A DNA stretch of 64,000 nt, from positions 62,001 through 126,000 of the forward strand of contig NZ_QLSZ01000006.1 in assembly GCF_003268855.1 (NCBI RefSeq), written 5' to 3'. A model generated the notes under the pieces. That model searched no databases, was not told the DNA's origin, and saw only the letters and a list, made by a program, of their open reading frames with translations. This document shows positions 28,158-36,403 of the stretch, one piece after another. How positions within the stretch are numbered: the first letter of the stretch is position 1; each line of letters opens with the position of its first letter. Both the position numbers and the translations under genes were made by a program. The DNA comes from Flavobacterium aciduliphilum (lineage in GTDB: Bacteria > Bacteroidota > Bacteroidia > Flavobacteriales > Flavobacteriaceae).

Positions 28158-28547
28158 ATGGCCAGTATTTTTACAAAAATAGTAAACGGAGAAATCCCTT
28201 GTTATAAAATTGCCGAAGATGAAAATTATTTAGCTTTTTTAGATGTCAATCCCAATGCTAAAGGGCATACCTTGTGTATTCCAAAACAAGAGATTGACAA
28301 AATTTTTGATATGGATGAGGATTTGTATCTCGGATTGATGGCTTTTTCAAAAAAAATCGCTCATGCATTAGAAAAAACCATTCCATGCAAACGGATTGGT
28401 ATGGCAGTAATCGGTTTAGAGGTGCCTCATGCGCATGTACACCTTATTCCTCTAAATGAAATGAGCGAAATGCGTTTTCAAAATAAAGTATCGCTTAGCA
28501 AAGAAGAATTTGAAGCGTTAGCAAAAGCCATACGTGACCAATTATAA
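28158..28547 (+). CDS. HIT-family nucleotide-binding hydrolase
   Basis: A 129-residue histidine-triad protein of the Hint/PKCI branch. The N-terminal signature is FTKIVNGEIPCYKIAED, and the triad HAHVHLIP near residues 95-102 supplies the nucleophilic histidine for hydrolysis of nucleoside phosphoramidates or similar bonds. It is coupled to greA (2-bp gap), a pairing common in flavobacteria. The physiological substrate is unknown. Confidence 0.93.
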   Translation: MASIFTKIVNGEIPCYKIAEDENYLAFLDVNPNAKGHTLCIPKQEIDKIFDMDEDLYLGLMAFSKKIAHALEKTIPCKRIGMAVIGLEVPHAHVHLIPLNEMSEMRFQNKVSLSKEEFEALAKAIRDQL

Positions 28548-28548
28548 T

Positions 28549-28574
28549 AAAAAATCCCGATTTCGGGATTTTTT
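28549..28574 (+). terminator. Bidirectional terminator between the HIT and kinase genes
   Basis: Stem AAAATCCCGA / TCGGGATTTT (28551-28560, 28563-28572) with flanking A and T runs on both sides. It overlaps the stop codon of the convergent histidine kinase gene. Confidence 0.85.
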
Positions 28575-29718
28575 ATTTGATTTTAGTATACAAAATCTGC
28601 ATTGTGGTACCCTTTCCAAGTTCTGAATGAAGTACTTTTATTTTTCCTTTGTGGTATTCTTCCACTATTCTTTTAGTGAGCGATAACCCCAATCCCCATC
28701 CACGTTTTTTTGTGGTAAAACCAGGTTCAAAAACGCGTGTAAATTGATTTTTTGGAATCCCTTTGCCTGTATCGCTTACATTGATTTTGATGTGTTGGCC
28801 ATCATTCTCAATGGCAAGTTTTAAAGCTCCTTTTCCTTTCATCGCATCAATGGCATTTTTCATTAAGTTTTCAATGGTCCAGCTGTGTAATTCAGGATTC
28901 ATAGAAACGATAATCGGTTCTGATGGAGCGATAAAATTAAAGTCGACTTGATGAGAGAAACGAGATTTTAAATAATCAAATGTGCGATGGGTTTCGTCAA
29001 TAATATCTTTATCTTCCAAAATAGGTTCCGAACCAATTTTTGAAAAACGATTGGCAATAATTTGTAGCCTATTGATGTCTTTTTCGATTTCATTCACAGT
29101 GGTTTCGTCCACATGATCGGCTTTCATAATCTCTAGCCAGCCGAGGAGTGAGGATAACGGGGTTCCAATTTGATGTGCCGTTTCCTTTGCCATTCCTGCC
29201 CAAAGCTTATTTTGAGTGGCCATTTTTGTACTCTTGTAATAATGGTAAACTAAGGCCCCGAAAAGGAATATAATTAATAAAAGCGCTATCGGATAATATT
29301 TTAATTTGTTCAGAAGAGACGAATCACCATAATATAAATTATGCGTTTTCCCCTCTGTAATTTTCATGACAATGGGGTCGTTTTGACTTTTTAGTTTTTG
29401 AAGGAAATCATGCAATTTCACTTTGTTCTTTAAAATATTATCTTCAATGTTTAAAGTATTAATGATGGAATCTTTTTCGGTAACAATAATTGGGATAGTG
29501 GCCGTTTGAATAATTTGAAAAGGCAATTCTAAGTCGGTGTTCAAATCGGCATTGTTAACGGTTTTTTGTGCCAAAGCCCAATGTTGCATTTTGACACGTT
29601 CTTCCTCTTTAAAAATTTGAAAAAAAGAATACGTATTCCATAAAATAAGAGAAACAATCACAAAAGATGTGATGATGATGACCCAACGCGTAACGCTTCT
29701 TCTTTCGTAGAACTGCAT
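28573..29718 (-). CDS. Sensor histidine kinase
   Basis: A 381-residue inner-membrane kinase. Helices at about residues 11-33 and 141-161 enclose a periplasmic sensor region of some 105 residues. The phosphoacceptor is His182 in KETAHQIGTPLSSLLGWLEIM. The ATPase part has the N box (NLMKNAIDAM), G1 (DTGKGIPK) and G2 (GWGLGLSLTKRIV). No response regulator is adjacent, so it is an orphan kinase here, and the signal is unknown. Confidence 0.93.
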   Translation of the reverse strand: MQFYERRSVTRWVIIITSFVIVSLILWNTYSFFQIFKEEERVKMQHWALAQKTVNNADLNTDLELPFQIIQTATIPIIVTEKDSIINTLNIEDNILKNKVKLHDFLQKLKSQNDPIVMKITEGKTHNLYYGDSSLLNKLKYYPIALLLIIFLFGALVYHYYKSTKMATQNKLWAGMAKETAHQIGTPLSSLLGWLEIMKADHVDETTVNEIEKDINRLQIIANRFSKIGSEPILEDKDIIDETHRTFDYLKSRFSHQVDFNFIAPSEPIIVSMNPELHSWTIENLMKNAIDAMKGKGALKLAIENDGQHIKINVSDTGKGIPKNQFTRVFEPGFTTKKRGWGLGLSLTKRIVEEYHKGKIKVLHSELGKGTTMQILYTKIK

Positions 29719-29797
29719 GTATAAAAATTTGTTTAAAAGTACTAATTTTTTTCAAAATTGAAATTGATTTTTGAAATTGCCATTGCTATCGAATTCT

Positions 29798-29805
29798 TAT
29801 CTTTG
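29798..29805 (+). promoter_or_regulatory. -7 promoter box of the flavin reductase-like gene
   Basis: TATCTTTG fits TAnnTTTG, with ATTG at 29776-29779 as a possible -33 partner at an 18-bp spacing. The start codon at 29823 is 17 bp downstream. Confidence 0.55.
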
Positions 29806-29822
29806 TGCAAATTCTATTTTAT

Positions 29823-30698
29823 ATGATTACGCTCAATCCAAAAGAACTTTCACCTGTAAAACTACAAGGCTATTTGCAAAGCGCTATTGCTCCACGACCG
29901 ATTGCCTTTGCAAGTACCATGGATAAAAATGGAAAACCCAATTTGTCGCCGTTTAGTTTTTTTAATATTTTTAGTTCCAATCCCCCTATTTTGGTTTTTT
30001 CACCAGCGCGAAGAGTACGAGATAATTCTATAAAACATACGTTAGTAAATTGCCAAGACACTAAGCAAGTTGTTATTAATGTGGTGAATTACGCTATGGT
30101 GCAACAAATGTCCTTATCAAGTACAGAATATCCAGAAGGCATAAATGAATTTGAAAAATCAGGTTTAACAGCAATACCTTCCGATGTTGTAAAACCCTAC
30201 CGTGTGGCAGAAAGTCCAGTGCAATTTGAATGTAAAGTCAATGAAATCATTCCACTCGGAACTGAGGGCGGAGCAGGGAATATGATTATTTGTGAGGTAG
30301 TAAAAATACATATCAATGAAGCTGTGTTGGATGCAAACGGAGTGATTGATCCTGTTAAAATAGATTTAGTTTCACGTCTTGGAGGCAATTGGTATTCCAG
30401 AGCCAATGCAGGTTTGTTTGAAGTAGAAAAACCTTTGGCTACACTTGGAATTGGTGTAGATGCTATTCCAGATTTCATCAAAGAGAGTCGCGTTTTTAAT
30501 GGAAATGACTTAGGAAAATTAGGAAATGTGGAAGCATTGCCCACAGAAGAAGAAATTACTATATTTGTAAAACAAAATTTCGAAATCAAAGCGGTGTTAA
30601 GCGCTGACGACGATTTAAAAAAACACCAATTTGCAAAAGAATTTTTAGATAAAAATGAAGTGCTAACCGCTTGGAAAGTGCTTTTAGCAAAAAAATAA
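29823..30698 (+). CDS. Flavin reductase-like FMN-binding protein
   Basis: A 291-residue protein of the flavin reductase/FMN-binding split-barrel family. The signature is RPIAFASTMDKNGKPNLSPFSFFNIFSSNPP, and the phosphate-binding stretch is VFSPARRVRDNSIKHT. Such proteins use NAD(P)H to reduce flavins or partner oxygenases; the substrate here is unknown. The GTG at 29805 in the same frame lies in the promoter and was rejected in favour of the ATG at 29823. The DUF3127 gene begins 11 bp after the stop. Confidence 0.9.
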   Translation: MITLNPKELSPVKLQGYLQSAIAPRPIAFASTMDKNGKPNLSPFSFFNIFSSNPPILVFSPARRVRDNSIKHTLVNCQDTKQVVINVVNYAMVQQMSLSSTEYPEGINEFEKSGLTAIPSDVVKPYRVAESPVQFECKVNEIIPLGTEGGAGNMIICEVVKIHINEAVLDANGVIDPVKIDLVSRLGGNWYSRANAGLFEVEKPLATLGIGVDAIPDFIKESRVFNGNDLGKLGNVEALPTEEEITIFVKQNFEIKAVLSADDDLKKHQFAKEFLDKNEVLTAWKVLLAKK

Positions 30699-30709
30699 AT
30701 AACAAGATT

Positions 30710-31087
30710 ATGGAAGTTTCAGGAAAAGTAAAAGTGATAAATGCTGCCCAACAAGTAAGTGCTACATTTAGAAAAAGAGAATTAGTGGTAACTACAGAAG
30801 AGCAGTATCCACAACACATTATGATTGAATTTACGCAAGATAAATGTGATTTGTTAAATAATTATAACCCTGGGGATGCCGTAAAAGTGTCTATCAATTT
30901 GAGAGGAAGAGAATGGGTAAATCCACAAGGAGAAACTAAATATTTCAATTCCATTCAAGGATGGCGTATTGAAAAACTAGCATCAGGGGCAGATATGACG
31001 CAACAAATGCCACCTATCCCTTCTGCAGAAGCTTTTGCGCCTGCTACTGATTTTAAAGAAGAAGAACACGACGATTTGCCTTTCTAA
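30710..31087 (+). CDS. DUF3127 OB-fold-like protein with an SSB-type acidic tail
   Basis: A 125-residue soluble protein starting MEVSGKVKVIN. The core (residues 1-85) looks like the OB-fold DUF3127 family, with KRELVVTTEEQYPQHIMIEF and the RGREWVNPQGETKYFNSIQGW signature. A flexible linker rich in Pro/Ala/Met follows. The last residues, EEEHDDLPF, look like the acidic tip of single-stranded-DNA-binding protein, which docks repair and replication proteins. Single-strand binding is an inference. An alternative upstream start at 30671 overlaps the previous gene and is less likely. Confidence 0.85.
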   Translation: MEVSGKVKVINAAQQVSATFRKRELVVTTEEQYPQHIMIEFTQDKCDLLNNYNPGDAVKVSINLRGREWVNPQGETKYFNSIQGWRIEKLASGADMTQQMPPIPSAEAFAPATDFKEEEHDDLPF

Positions 31088-31123
31088 AAAAGAGGAAAGA
31101 ATAAAGAGTATAGAAAACAGACT

Positions 31124-31171
31124 GTCATTCTGAATGTTAACTTAGGTTAAATGTTTAGAATGACTTTCATT
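31124..31171 (+). terminator. Long hairpin and T-run after DUF3127
   Basis: GTCATTCT pairs with AGAATGAC (31124-31131 and 31157-31164). An inner TTAAC/GTTAA stem around a TTAG loop is separated by a small bulge. A T-rich run follows at 31165-31177. It probably ends the flavin reductase/DUF3127 transcript. Confidence 0.6.
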
Positions 31172-31216
31172 TTTTTTGGCTCTATATTCTGTGCTCTATA
31201 TTCTATTTTCTCAAAG

Positions 31217-31852
31217 ATGTATTTTCTAACAAAAGAACTTTATTTTCCTCCCGTTGAAGAAGCATCCTATGAAGGGGTTTTGGCCATTGGTGGTGATTTA
31301 TCCGAAGAACGCTTATTGTTAGCGTATCAAAACGGAATATTCCCATGGTTTAATGATGACGAACCTATTCTTTGGTGGGCGCCTTCAGAACGAATGGTGG
31401 TCAATCCTCATGATTATAAAGTTTCCAAAAGTTTACGAAACATCATTAATAGAAATATATTTGAAGTTACGATTAATAAAGATTTTGAAGCAGTCATCAA
31501 AAATTGCCAGCAAATTAGTAGAAAAGGACAAGAAGGGACTTGGATTACCAATGATATCATAGATTCTTACACCAAATTACACCAACTCGGAAAAGCCATG
31601 TCTTTTGAAGTATGGCAAAATAATGAATTAGTTGGCGGACTGTATGGGGTCGATTTAGGACATGTATTTTGTGGAGAAAGTATGTTCTCTAAAGTCCCCA
31701 ATGCCAGCAAAGTAGCATTTGTCAAACTAGTAGCATATTTGCAAACGAATCATTATAAGTTACTCGATTGCCAAGTACATAACGATCATTTGGAAAGATT
31801 AGGCGCCTTTGAAATTTCCAGAGAGACCTTCATGATGATTTTGAAGAGATAG
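31217..31852 (+). CDS. aat: Leucyl/phenylalanyl-tRNA--protein transferase
   Basis: A 211-residue enzyme that adds Leu or Phe to proteins with N-terminal Arg or Lys, marking them for ClpAP under the N-end rule. The family core is clear: YEGVLAIGGDLSEERLLLAYQNGIFPWFND, ILWWAPSERMV and the GGLYGVDLGHVFCGESMFS block. The ATG at 31217 gives the usual MYFLTKELYFPP beginning. An ATG at 31151 lies in a hairpin and codes for an unrelated hydrophobic stretch, so it was rejected. Confidence 0.94.
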   Translation: MYFLTKELYFPPVEEASYEGVLAIGGDLSEERLLLAYQNGIFPWFNDDEPILWWAPSERMVVNPHDYKVSKSLRNIINRNIFEVTINKDFEAVIKNCQQISRKGQEGTWITNDIIDSYTKLHQLGKAMSFEVWQNNELVGGLYGVDLGHVFCGESMFSKVPNASKVAFVKLVAYLQTNHYKLLDCQVHNDHLERLGAFEISRETFMMILKR

Positions 31853-31868
31853 GTTTGATTCGCAGTCA

Positions 31869-31879
31869 CAGTTTTCAGT
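31869..31879 (-). repeat. ACTGAAAACTG repeat, left of the pseudogene
   Basis: The 11-mer is present here in reverse orientation (CAGTTTTCAGT on the plus strand). It flanks the broken four-helix-bundle gene together with the copies at 32322-32345. Confidence 0.6.
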
Positions 31880-31903
31880 TGCATTAAACTTATATTACCT
31901 AGA

Positions 31904-32271
31904 TTATATTTTGCAACCAAATTTATCAGGATTATTAATCATATAGTTGATTAGTTTTCCGATTTCAATTCCTTGTGAAGTTAAAATTGTAAAATCTTCT
32001 TCAGATATATACTTACATTCCAAAGCAAAATCTAACCAAACGATGGTTTCAGAATTTTCTCCGTCGCAATCAGTTAACTTGCTAATAAAGTGATTCACAT
32101 ATCGTCTTTTTCTGTAAGCTTCTGCCATATTTGTACAAACACTTCTGGAAGAACGTCTTATTTAATCAGTTAATGAGTATTTTTCTTCAAAAGGAAATTT
32201 TTAGACAATTCAAACACTTGCATTGCCAATTTGAATGCTTTTTGGTAGGCTAATAAATCTTTATAATCCAT
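31904..32271 (-). pseudogene. Four-helix-bundle protein (23S rRNA intervening-sequence type), broken
   Basis: Read in full from an ATG at 32271 this encodes MDYKDLLAYQKAFKLAMQVF and then the standard four-helix-bundle family. Two lesions break it. A run of five A after ELSK needs one more A to keep frame into FPFEEKYSLTD. The next family codon for Gln-Ile-Arg-Arg is TAA instead of CAA. The rest (IRRSSRSVCTN, then MAEAYRKRRYVNHFISKLTD to the end) is intact. The 74-residue frame at 31904-32128 survives only because an Ile codon became ATG. Function of the family is uncertain; members lie inside 23S rRNA genes or are scattered. Confidence 0.85.
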
Positions 32272-32321
32272 CTCAAAATTGAATTAATTTTATTTACACA
32301 GACTATTCTTCTTCAACTATG

Positions 32322-32345
32322 ACTGAAAACTGCTACTGAAAACTG
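32322..32345 (+). repeat. Two ACTGAAAACTG repeats with a 13-bp period
   Basis: Copies at 32322-32332 and 32335-32345, in direct orientation to each other and inverted relative to the copy at 31869. A degenerate relative (ACTGTGACTGAGAACT) lies at 33623-33638. Confidence 0.6.
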
Positions 32346-32349
32346 AGGA

Positions 32350-32910
32350 TTAGACCTGAGTCCAACAATCTGCCACATGATCGTTCACCATTCCGGTGGC
32401 TTGCATATGAGCATAAACAACGGTAGAACCCACAAATTTAAACCCACGTTTCTTTAAATCTTTACTAATCATATCAGATAGTGGGGTCGTTGCTGGAATT
32501 TCATGCAACGATTTTCTATTATTTTCGATTGGTTTCCCGTTGGTAAATTTCCAAATGTATTTTGAAAAACTACCAAATTCTTCTTGTACCTTCATGAACG
32601 CAATAGCATTAGAAATGGTGCCTCTAATTTTTAATTGATTTCTAATAATTCCTGCGTTTTGAAGCAATTCTTGAACTTTTACCTCACCATAATTAGCTAC
32701 TTTTTTATAATCAAAGTTGTCAAAAGCCACTCTAAAATGTTCTCTTTTTTTCAGAATGGTATACCAACTTAAACCTGCTTGAAAGGTTTCAAGAATTAAA
32801 AATTCAAAGAGTTTGGCATCATCATATACAGGTTTTCCCCATTCATAATCATGATAATCGCGATATAAATCGTCTTTTTCGCACCATGCACAACGTGTTT
32901 TATTTTCCAT
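32350..32910 (-). CDS. tag: DNA-3-methyladenine glycosylase I
   Basis: A 186-residue base-excision enzyme that removes 3-methyladenine. It begins MENKTRCAWC and carries the Tag hallmarks: Cys/His zinc ligands at both ends (RCAWC, YHDYEWG, then HVADCW), the LFEFLILETFQAGLSW helix and the FVGSTVVYAHMQATGMVNDH motif. The longer frame from 32925 starts with TTG and was rejected. The gene overlaps the end of the upstream transporter gene by 11 bp, so translation is probably coupled. Confidence 0.95.
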   Translation of the reverse strand: MENKTRCAWCEKDDLYRDYHDYEWGKPVYDDAKLFEFLILETFQAGLSWYTILKKREHFRVAFDNFDYKKVANYGEVKVQELLQNAGIIRNQLKIRGTISNAIAFMKVQEEFGSFSKYIWKFTNGKPIENNRKSLHEIPATTPLSDMISKDLKKRGFKFVGSTVVYAHMQATGMVNDHVADCWTQV

Positions 32911-33547
32911 AAATATATTTTTCAATAAGTGAATGTCCTAAATAAATGAGAGGAGTCAATAAAATTGCGATACTCATTTTTACCAAATACCCTGTCACTG
33001 CAGATGCCAAAAAAACTTCAGTGGTCATTTTTCCGGTCATCCAAAAGGCAATGCCCAACACAATAAAGCTATCAAATAATTGCGAAATGACCGTAGAACC
33101 CGTACTGCGTAACCATATCATTTTGCCACCAGTTTTATTTTTTACAAAATGAAAAATCGTAACGTCAATTAATTGCGATACTAAAAAAGCGGTGATACTT
33201 CCAACAATAATCCACATACTTTGACCAAAAACACCATTAAATTGAGCGTCAGTTACCAGTTTATCTCCTTTCATCGCCGGAATTCGCATGGCTATAAACA
33301 AGAGGACAAAAGTATAGGTAATGAGACTCGCTGTGATTAAAGATAGTTTTCGAACCCCTTTTTCACCAAAATATTCGTTGATTAAATCGGTGCTCACAAA
33401 GACAATGGGCCAAGGTAAGATTCCGACGCTCATAGGCACCCCAAATACATTGATTAATTTTCCACCTATCAATTCTGCTACCACGGCATTTGTGATGAAA
33501 ATACCTGCAAGAATTACATATACAATGTCTTTTTTATTTTGAAACAT
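32900..33547 (-). CDS. Queuosine precursor transporter, YhhQ/VUT family
   Basis: A 215-residue inner-membrane protein with about six hydrophobic helices. The family pattern is visible in TNAVVAELIGGKLINVFG, GILPWPIVFVSTDLINEYFGEKGVRK and the later IVGSITAFLVSQLIDVTIFHFVK. YhhQ proteins take up queuine precursors (preQ0/preQ1). queG and queD in this window show that the organism also makes queuosine, so the transporter would be for salvage. It overlaps tag by 11 bp. Confidence 0.9.
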   Translation of the reverse strand: MFQNKKDIVYVILAGIFITNAVVAELIGGKLINVFGVPMSVGILPWPIVFVSTDLINEYFGEKGVRKLSLITASLITYTFVLLFIAMRIPAMKGDKLVTDAQFNGVFGQSMWIIVGSITAFLVSQLIDVTIFHFVKNKTGGKMIWLRSTGSTVISQLFDSFIVLGIAFWMTGKMTTEVFLASAVTGYLVKMSIAILLTPLIYLGHSLIEKYIYGK

Positions 33548-33644
33548 TTGCTTTTTATTTTACCTAATCCCCAAAGATATTGAATTTTTAAATAGGTCAA
33601 TTCACAAATACCGAATACTAAAACTGTGACTGAGAACTTTTACT

Positions 33645-33652
33645 TATATTTG
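33645..33652 (+). promoter_or_regulatory. -7 promoter box of the M3 peptidase gene
   Basis: TATATTTG, 17 bp before the ATG at 33670. Confidence 0.5.
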
Positions 33653-33669
33653 TTAGCAAATGACAATGT

Positions 33670-35778
33670 ATGAAAACAATTATTAAAACCATTTTGATTA
33701 GTTCAACAGTTTTTACAATGAATGCACAAAATAAAAACCCTTTGCTCAATGAGTGGAAAGGGAATTATGGAGGCGTACCTGCCTTTAATGAATATAAAAT
33801 TTCTGATTTTAAGCCTGCTCTTGAGACGGCTATGCAAGAGAAGTTGAAGGAAGTTGAGGCGATTGCCAACAATTCAAAACCAGCTACATTTCAAAATACC
33901 ATTGCGGCTTTGGAGAAAGTAGGGAAAACGCTTTCGAGAGTCTACACGGTATATGGTATTTACAGTTCTAATATGAATAGCCCTGAATTTGAACCCATAG
34001 AAGCCGAAATGGAACCGAAATTGGCTGCAGTTTCAGATAAAATCACACAAAACACTAAATTATTTCAAAGAATACAAGCAGTGCATCTCTCGAAAGAGAA
34101 ATCTAAGTTGACAAAGGAACAAAAACGTTTGGTAAAAGTAGTCTATGATAATTTTGTCTATGCTGGAGCTAAACTAGATGCTAAAACGAAAACGAAAGTG
34201 AGCGCACTCAACCAACAATTGGCTGGATTGTATACGAAGTTTAGTCAAAATTTACTTTCAGAAGAAAATAACCAGTATGTCGAATTAAAAACAGAAGCCG
34301 ATTTTGAAGGACTGCCAGAAGAGTTGAGAAGTGCGGCTAAAATCAATGCGCAAGATCATAAATTGAGCTCTTTAGGTGCGGTGGCCAACACCCGTTCTTC
34401 AGTAGAACCGTTTTTAACGTATTCTAGCAACAGAACGCTAAGAGAAAAAGTATGGCGTATGTTTGTCAATCGTGGAGATAACGGCAATGCCCAAGACAAT
34501 AACGCCATCATCACTCAAATTCTTAAACTTCGCGCCGATAGAGCCAAATTGATGGGATTTGCTTCTCATGCCCATTGGAAATTATCCAATACTATGGCAA
34601 AAGACCCTGAACATGCCATGAAATTGATGCTAGATATTTGGAAACCCGCTGTAGCACAAGTCAAAGTTGAGGTGGCTGATATGCAAAAAATTGTAGAAGA
34701 AGAAAAAGGAGAGTTTAAAATACAACCTTGGGATTATCGCTATTATGCAGAAAAAGTGCGTAAGGCAAAATACGACCTAGATCAAAATGAAGTTAAACAA
34801 TATTTACAATTGGACAAATTGCGTGAAGGAATGTTTTGGGTTGCAGGGGAATTGTTCGACTTAAAGTTTGTTCAAGTAAATGACGTTCCAGTATATCAAG
34901 AAGATGTAACAGTTTATGAGGTATTAAATAAATCGACCAATACATTAGTTGGGTTGTGGTATTTTGATCCTTATGCCCGAAAAGGAAAACGTTCAGGAGC
35001 TTGGATGAACGAGTACCGAACACAGGAACGTTTTAATGGAGTTGTTCCTACAATAGTTTCCAATAATTCCAATTTCATCAAAGGAGCGCCAGGAGAACCC
35101 GTATTGATTTCTTGGGATGATGCCAGTACGTTGTTTCACGAATTTGGCCATGCCCTTCACGGATTATGTTCTAATGTAAATTATCCAACTTTAGCAGGAA
35201 CCAATGTGGCTCGTGATTATGTGGAATTCCCTTCACAAATTTTAGAAAATTGGTTGTCCACTCTAGAGGTGCTAAAAAATTATGCATTGCATTATAAAAC
35301 AGGCGAACCTATGCCGCAAGCGTTGTTAGATAAAATTCAGAAAGCGTCTCATTTCAATGCAGGGTTCAATACAGTAGAATTGATTTCGAGTGCTTTAATT
35401 GATATGAAATTACACACGGAAGGCACTAAAACCATTGATCCAGATGCCTTTGAAAGAACTACGTTGGCCGAATTAAATATGCCGTCTGAAATCGTCATGC
35501 GTCATCGCACCCCTCAATTTGGACATATATTCTCAAGTGATGAATACTCCGCAGGGTATTACAGCTATTTGTGGGCCGATGTCATTTGTGCCGATGCCTA
35601 TGAAGCGTTTACGGAAGCCAAAGGGCCTTATGATAAAGAAGTGGCTAAACGCCTATTGAAATACGTATTTAGTTCTGGAAATACCACCGATCAAGGTGTT
35701 GCGTACCGTTCCTTTAGAGGAAGAGATGCCAAAGTAGATGCCTTGATGCGTAGCAAAGGATTTCCTATGGTGAAGTAA
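33670..35778 (+). CDS. dcp: M3 family peptidyl-dipeptidase
   Basis: A 702-residue zinc metallopeptidase that cleaves dipeptides from C-termini of short peptides. The zinc motif is HEFGHALHG (His490, Glu491, His494), with the third ligand expected in the following helix (YVEFPSQILENW). A hydrophobic N-terminal segment ending in MNAQ looks like a signal peptide, so the enzyme is probably periplasmic. The C-terminal DEYSAGYYSYLWADVICADAYEAF block is typical of Dcp. It is monocistronic, with a promoter and a terminator. Confidence 0.94.
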   Translation: MKTIIKTILISSTVFTMNAQNKNPLLNEWKGNYGGVPAFNEYKISDFKPALETAMQEKLKEVEAIANNSKPATFQNTIAALEKVGKTLSRVYTVYGIYSSNMNSPEFEPIEAEMEPKLAAVSDKITQNTKLFQRIQAVHLSKEKSKLTKEQKRLVKVVYDNFVYAGAKLDAKTKTKVSALNQQLAGLYTKFSQNLLSEENNQYVELKTEADFEGLPEELRSAAKINAQDHKLSSLGAVANTRSSVEPFLTYSSNRTLREKVWRMFVNRGDNGNAQDNNAIITQILKLRADRAKLMGFASHAHWKLSNTMAKDPEHAMKLMLDIWKPAVAQVKVEVADMQKIVEEEKGEFKIQPWDYRYYAEKVRKAKYDLDQNEVKQYLQLDKLREGMFWVAGELFDLKFVQVNDVPVYQEDVTVYEVLNKSTNTLVGLWYFDPYARKGKRSGAWMNEYRTQERFNGVVPTIVSNNSNFIKGAPGEPVLISWDDASTLFHEFGHALHGLCSNVNYPTLAGTNVARDYVEFPSQILENWLSTLEVLKNYALHYKTGEPMPQALLDKIQKASHFNAGFNTVELISSALIDMKLHTEGTKTIDPDAFERTTLAELNMPSEIVMRHRTPQFGHIFSSDEYSAGYYSYLWADVICADAYEAFTEAKGPYDKEVAKRLLKYVFSSGNTTDQGVAYRSFRGRDAKVDALMRSKGFPMVK

Positions 35779-35860
35779 AGCCTACGGTTGCTATTCCGAC
35801 GGAGGAGGACTTTCACATGTTACTCACACAAAGTAAAAACATCGTTCTTTCCATAATAAT

Positions 35861-35904
35861 AAAAAAGCTTTGTCAAAGTCTTGAATTTTGATAAAGCTTT
35901 TTTA
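35861..35904 (+). terminator. Terminator after the M3 peptidase gene
   Basis: Long stem: AAAAAAGCTTTGTCAAA pairs with TTTTGATAAAGCTTTTTT across a short loop, with one mismatch, and a T tract follows. Confidence 0.8.
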
Positions 35905-35969
35905 TTTAAAAACAGGGGGATAAACAATATCACACTAATGAATTTTGGATAAATCATCTCAAAAGCCCT

Positions 35970-36353
35970 CTATCTAATACGTTTAAAAGTAATCCGTTTC
36001 AATTTGTTTTTAAGTTCCTTGGCGGGTTTGTAAATCACATTTACCTTTTTAATATTTGATTTTCCAAGCTCAGCTTCCGAATCGGCTGGTGTGCCTTGTA
36101 AAGTCAATTTTAAAGAGCCCAAAGCATCAATTTTCACAATTTTTCCATCACTAAGCATCTCTCCAATCACTTGAGTTAATCCATAAATTACCCCATAGCA
36201 ATCAGCTCTACTAACAGTGGAGCGTGAAGCTACCACCTCTGCTAAATCATCAAGATCTACTTCACCTTGACTCACTGCACATGGATAGTACTTAATTTCT
36301 GGCGGATGGACTAAAACATTCTTTTTAGGTACCATTTTAAATTTTACAGGCAT
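35970..36353 (-). CDS. HU-related DNA-binding protein
   Basis: A 127-residue protein of the Bacteroidota HU-like family (HU-HIG type). The N-terminal part (residues 1-30) differs from HU; the body has VDLDDLAEVVASRSTVSRADCYGVIYGLTQVIGEML, then GKIVKIDALGSLKLTLQG, which matches the HU dimer core and beta-arm base. The C-terminus is very basic (KNKLKRITFKRIR). It is probably a nucleoid-associated protein. Its promoter is overlaid by an array of four 22-bp palindromic repeats, so it may be tightly controlled or autoregulated. Confidence 0.85.
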   Translation of the reverse strand: MPVKFKMVPKKNVLVHPPEIKYYPCAVSQGEVDLDDLAEVVASRSTVSRADCYGVIYGLTQVIGEMLSDGKIVKIDALGSLKLTLQGTPADSEAELGKSNIKKVNVIYKPAKELKNKLKRITFKRIR

Positions 36354-36395
36354 ACTTTTATAGTTTATCAGGTTGATAAAATTATTTGTTCCTTA

Positions 36396-36403
36396 CAAAT
36401 ATA
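36396..36403 (-). promoter_or_regulatory. -7 promoter box of the HU-like gene
   Basis: TATATTTG on the minus strand. A CAAA at 36426-36429 could be the -33 element, with a 22-bp spacer. Transcription would start near 36390. The first unit of the 22-bp repeat array overlaps this box. Confidence 0.6.

Noticed and set aside
31151..31216. Upstream start for aat
   Set aside because: It begins inside a hairpin and adds a hydrophobic stretch not found in Aat proteins.
31904..32128. Intact 74-residue gene
   Set aside because: It is the C-terminal fragment of a broken four-helix-bundle gene; its ATG replaces a conserved Ile codon.
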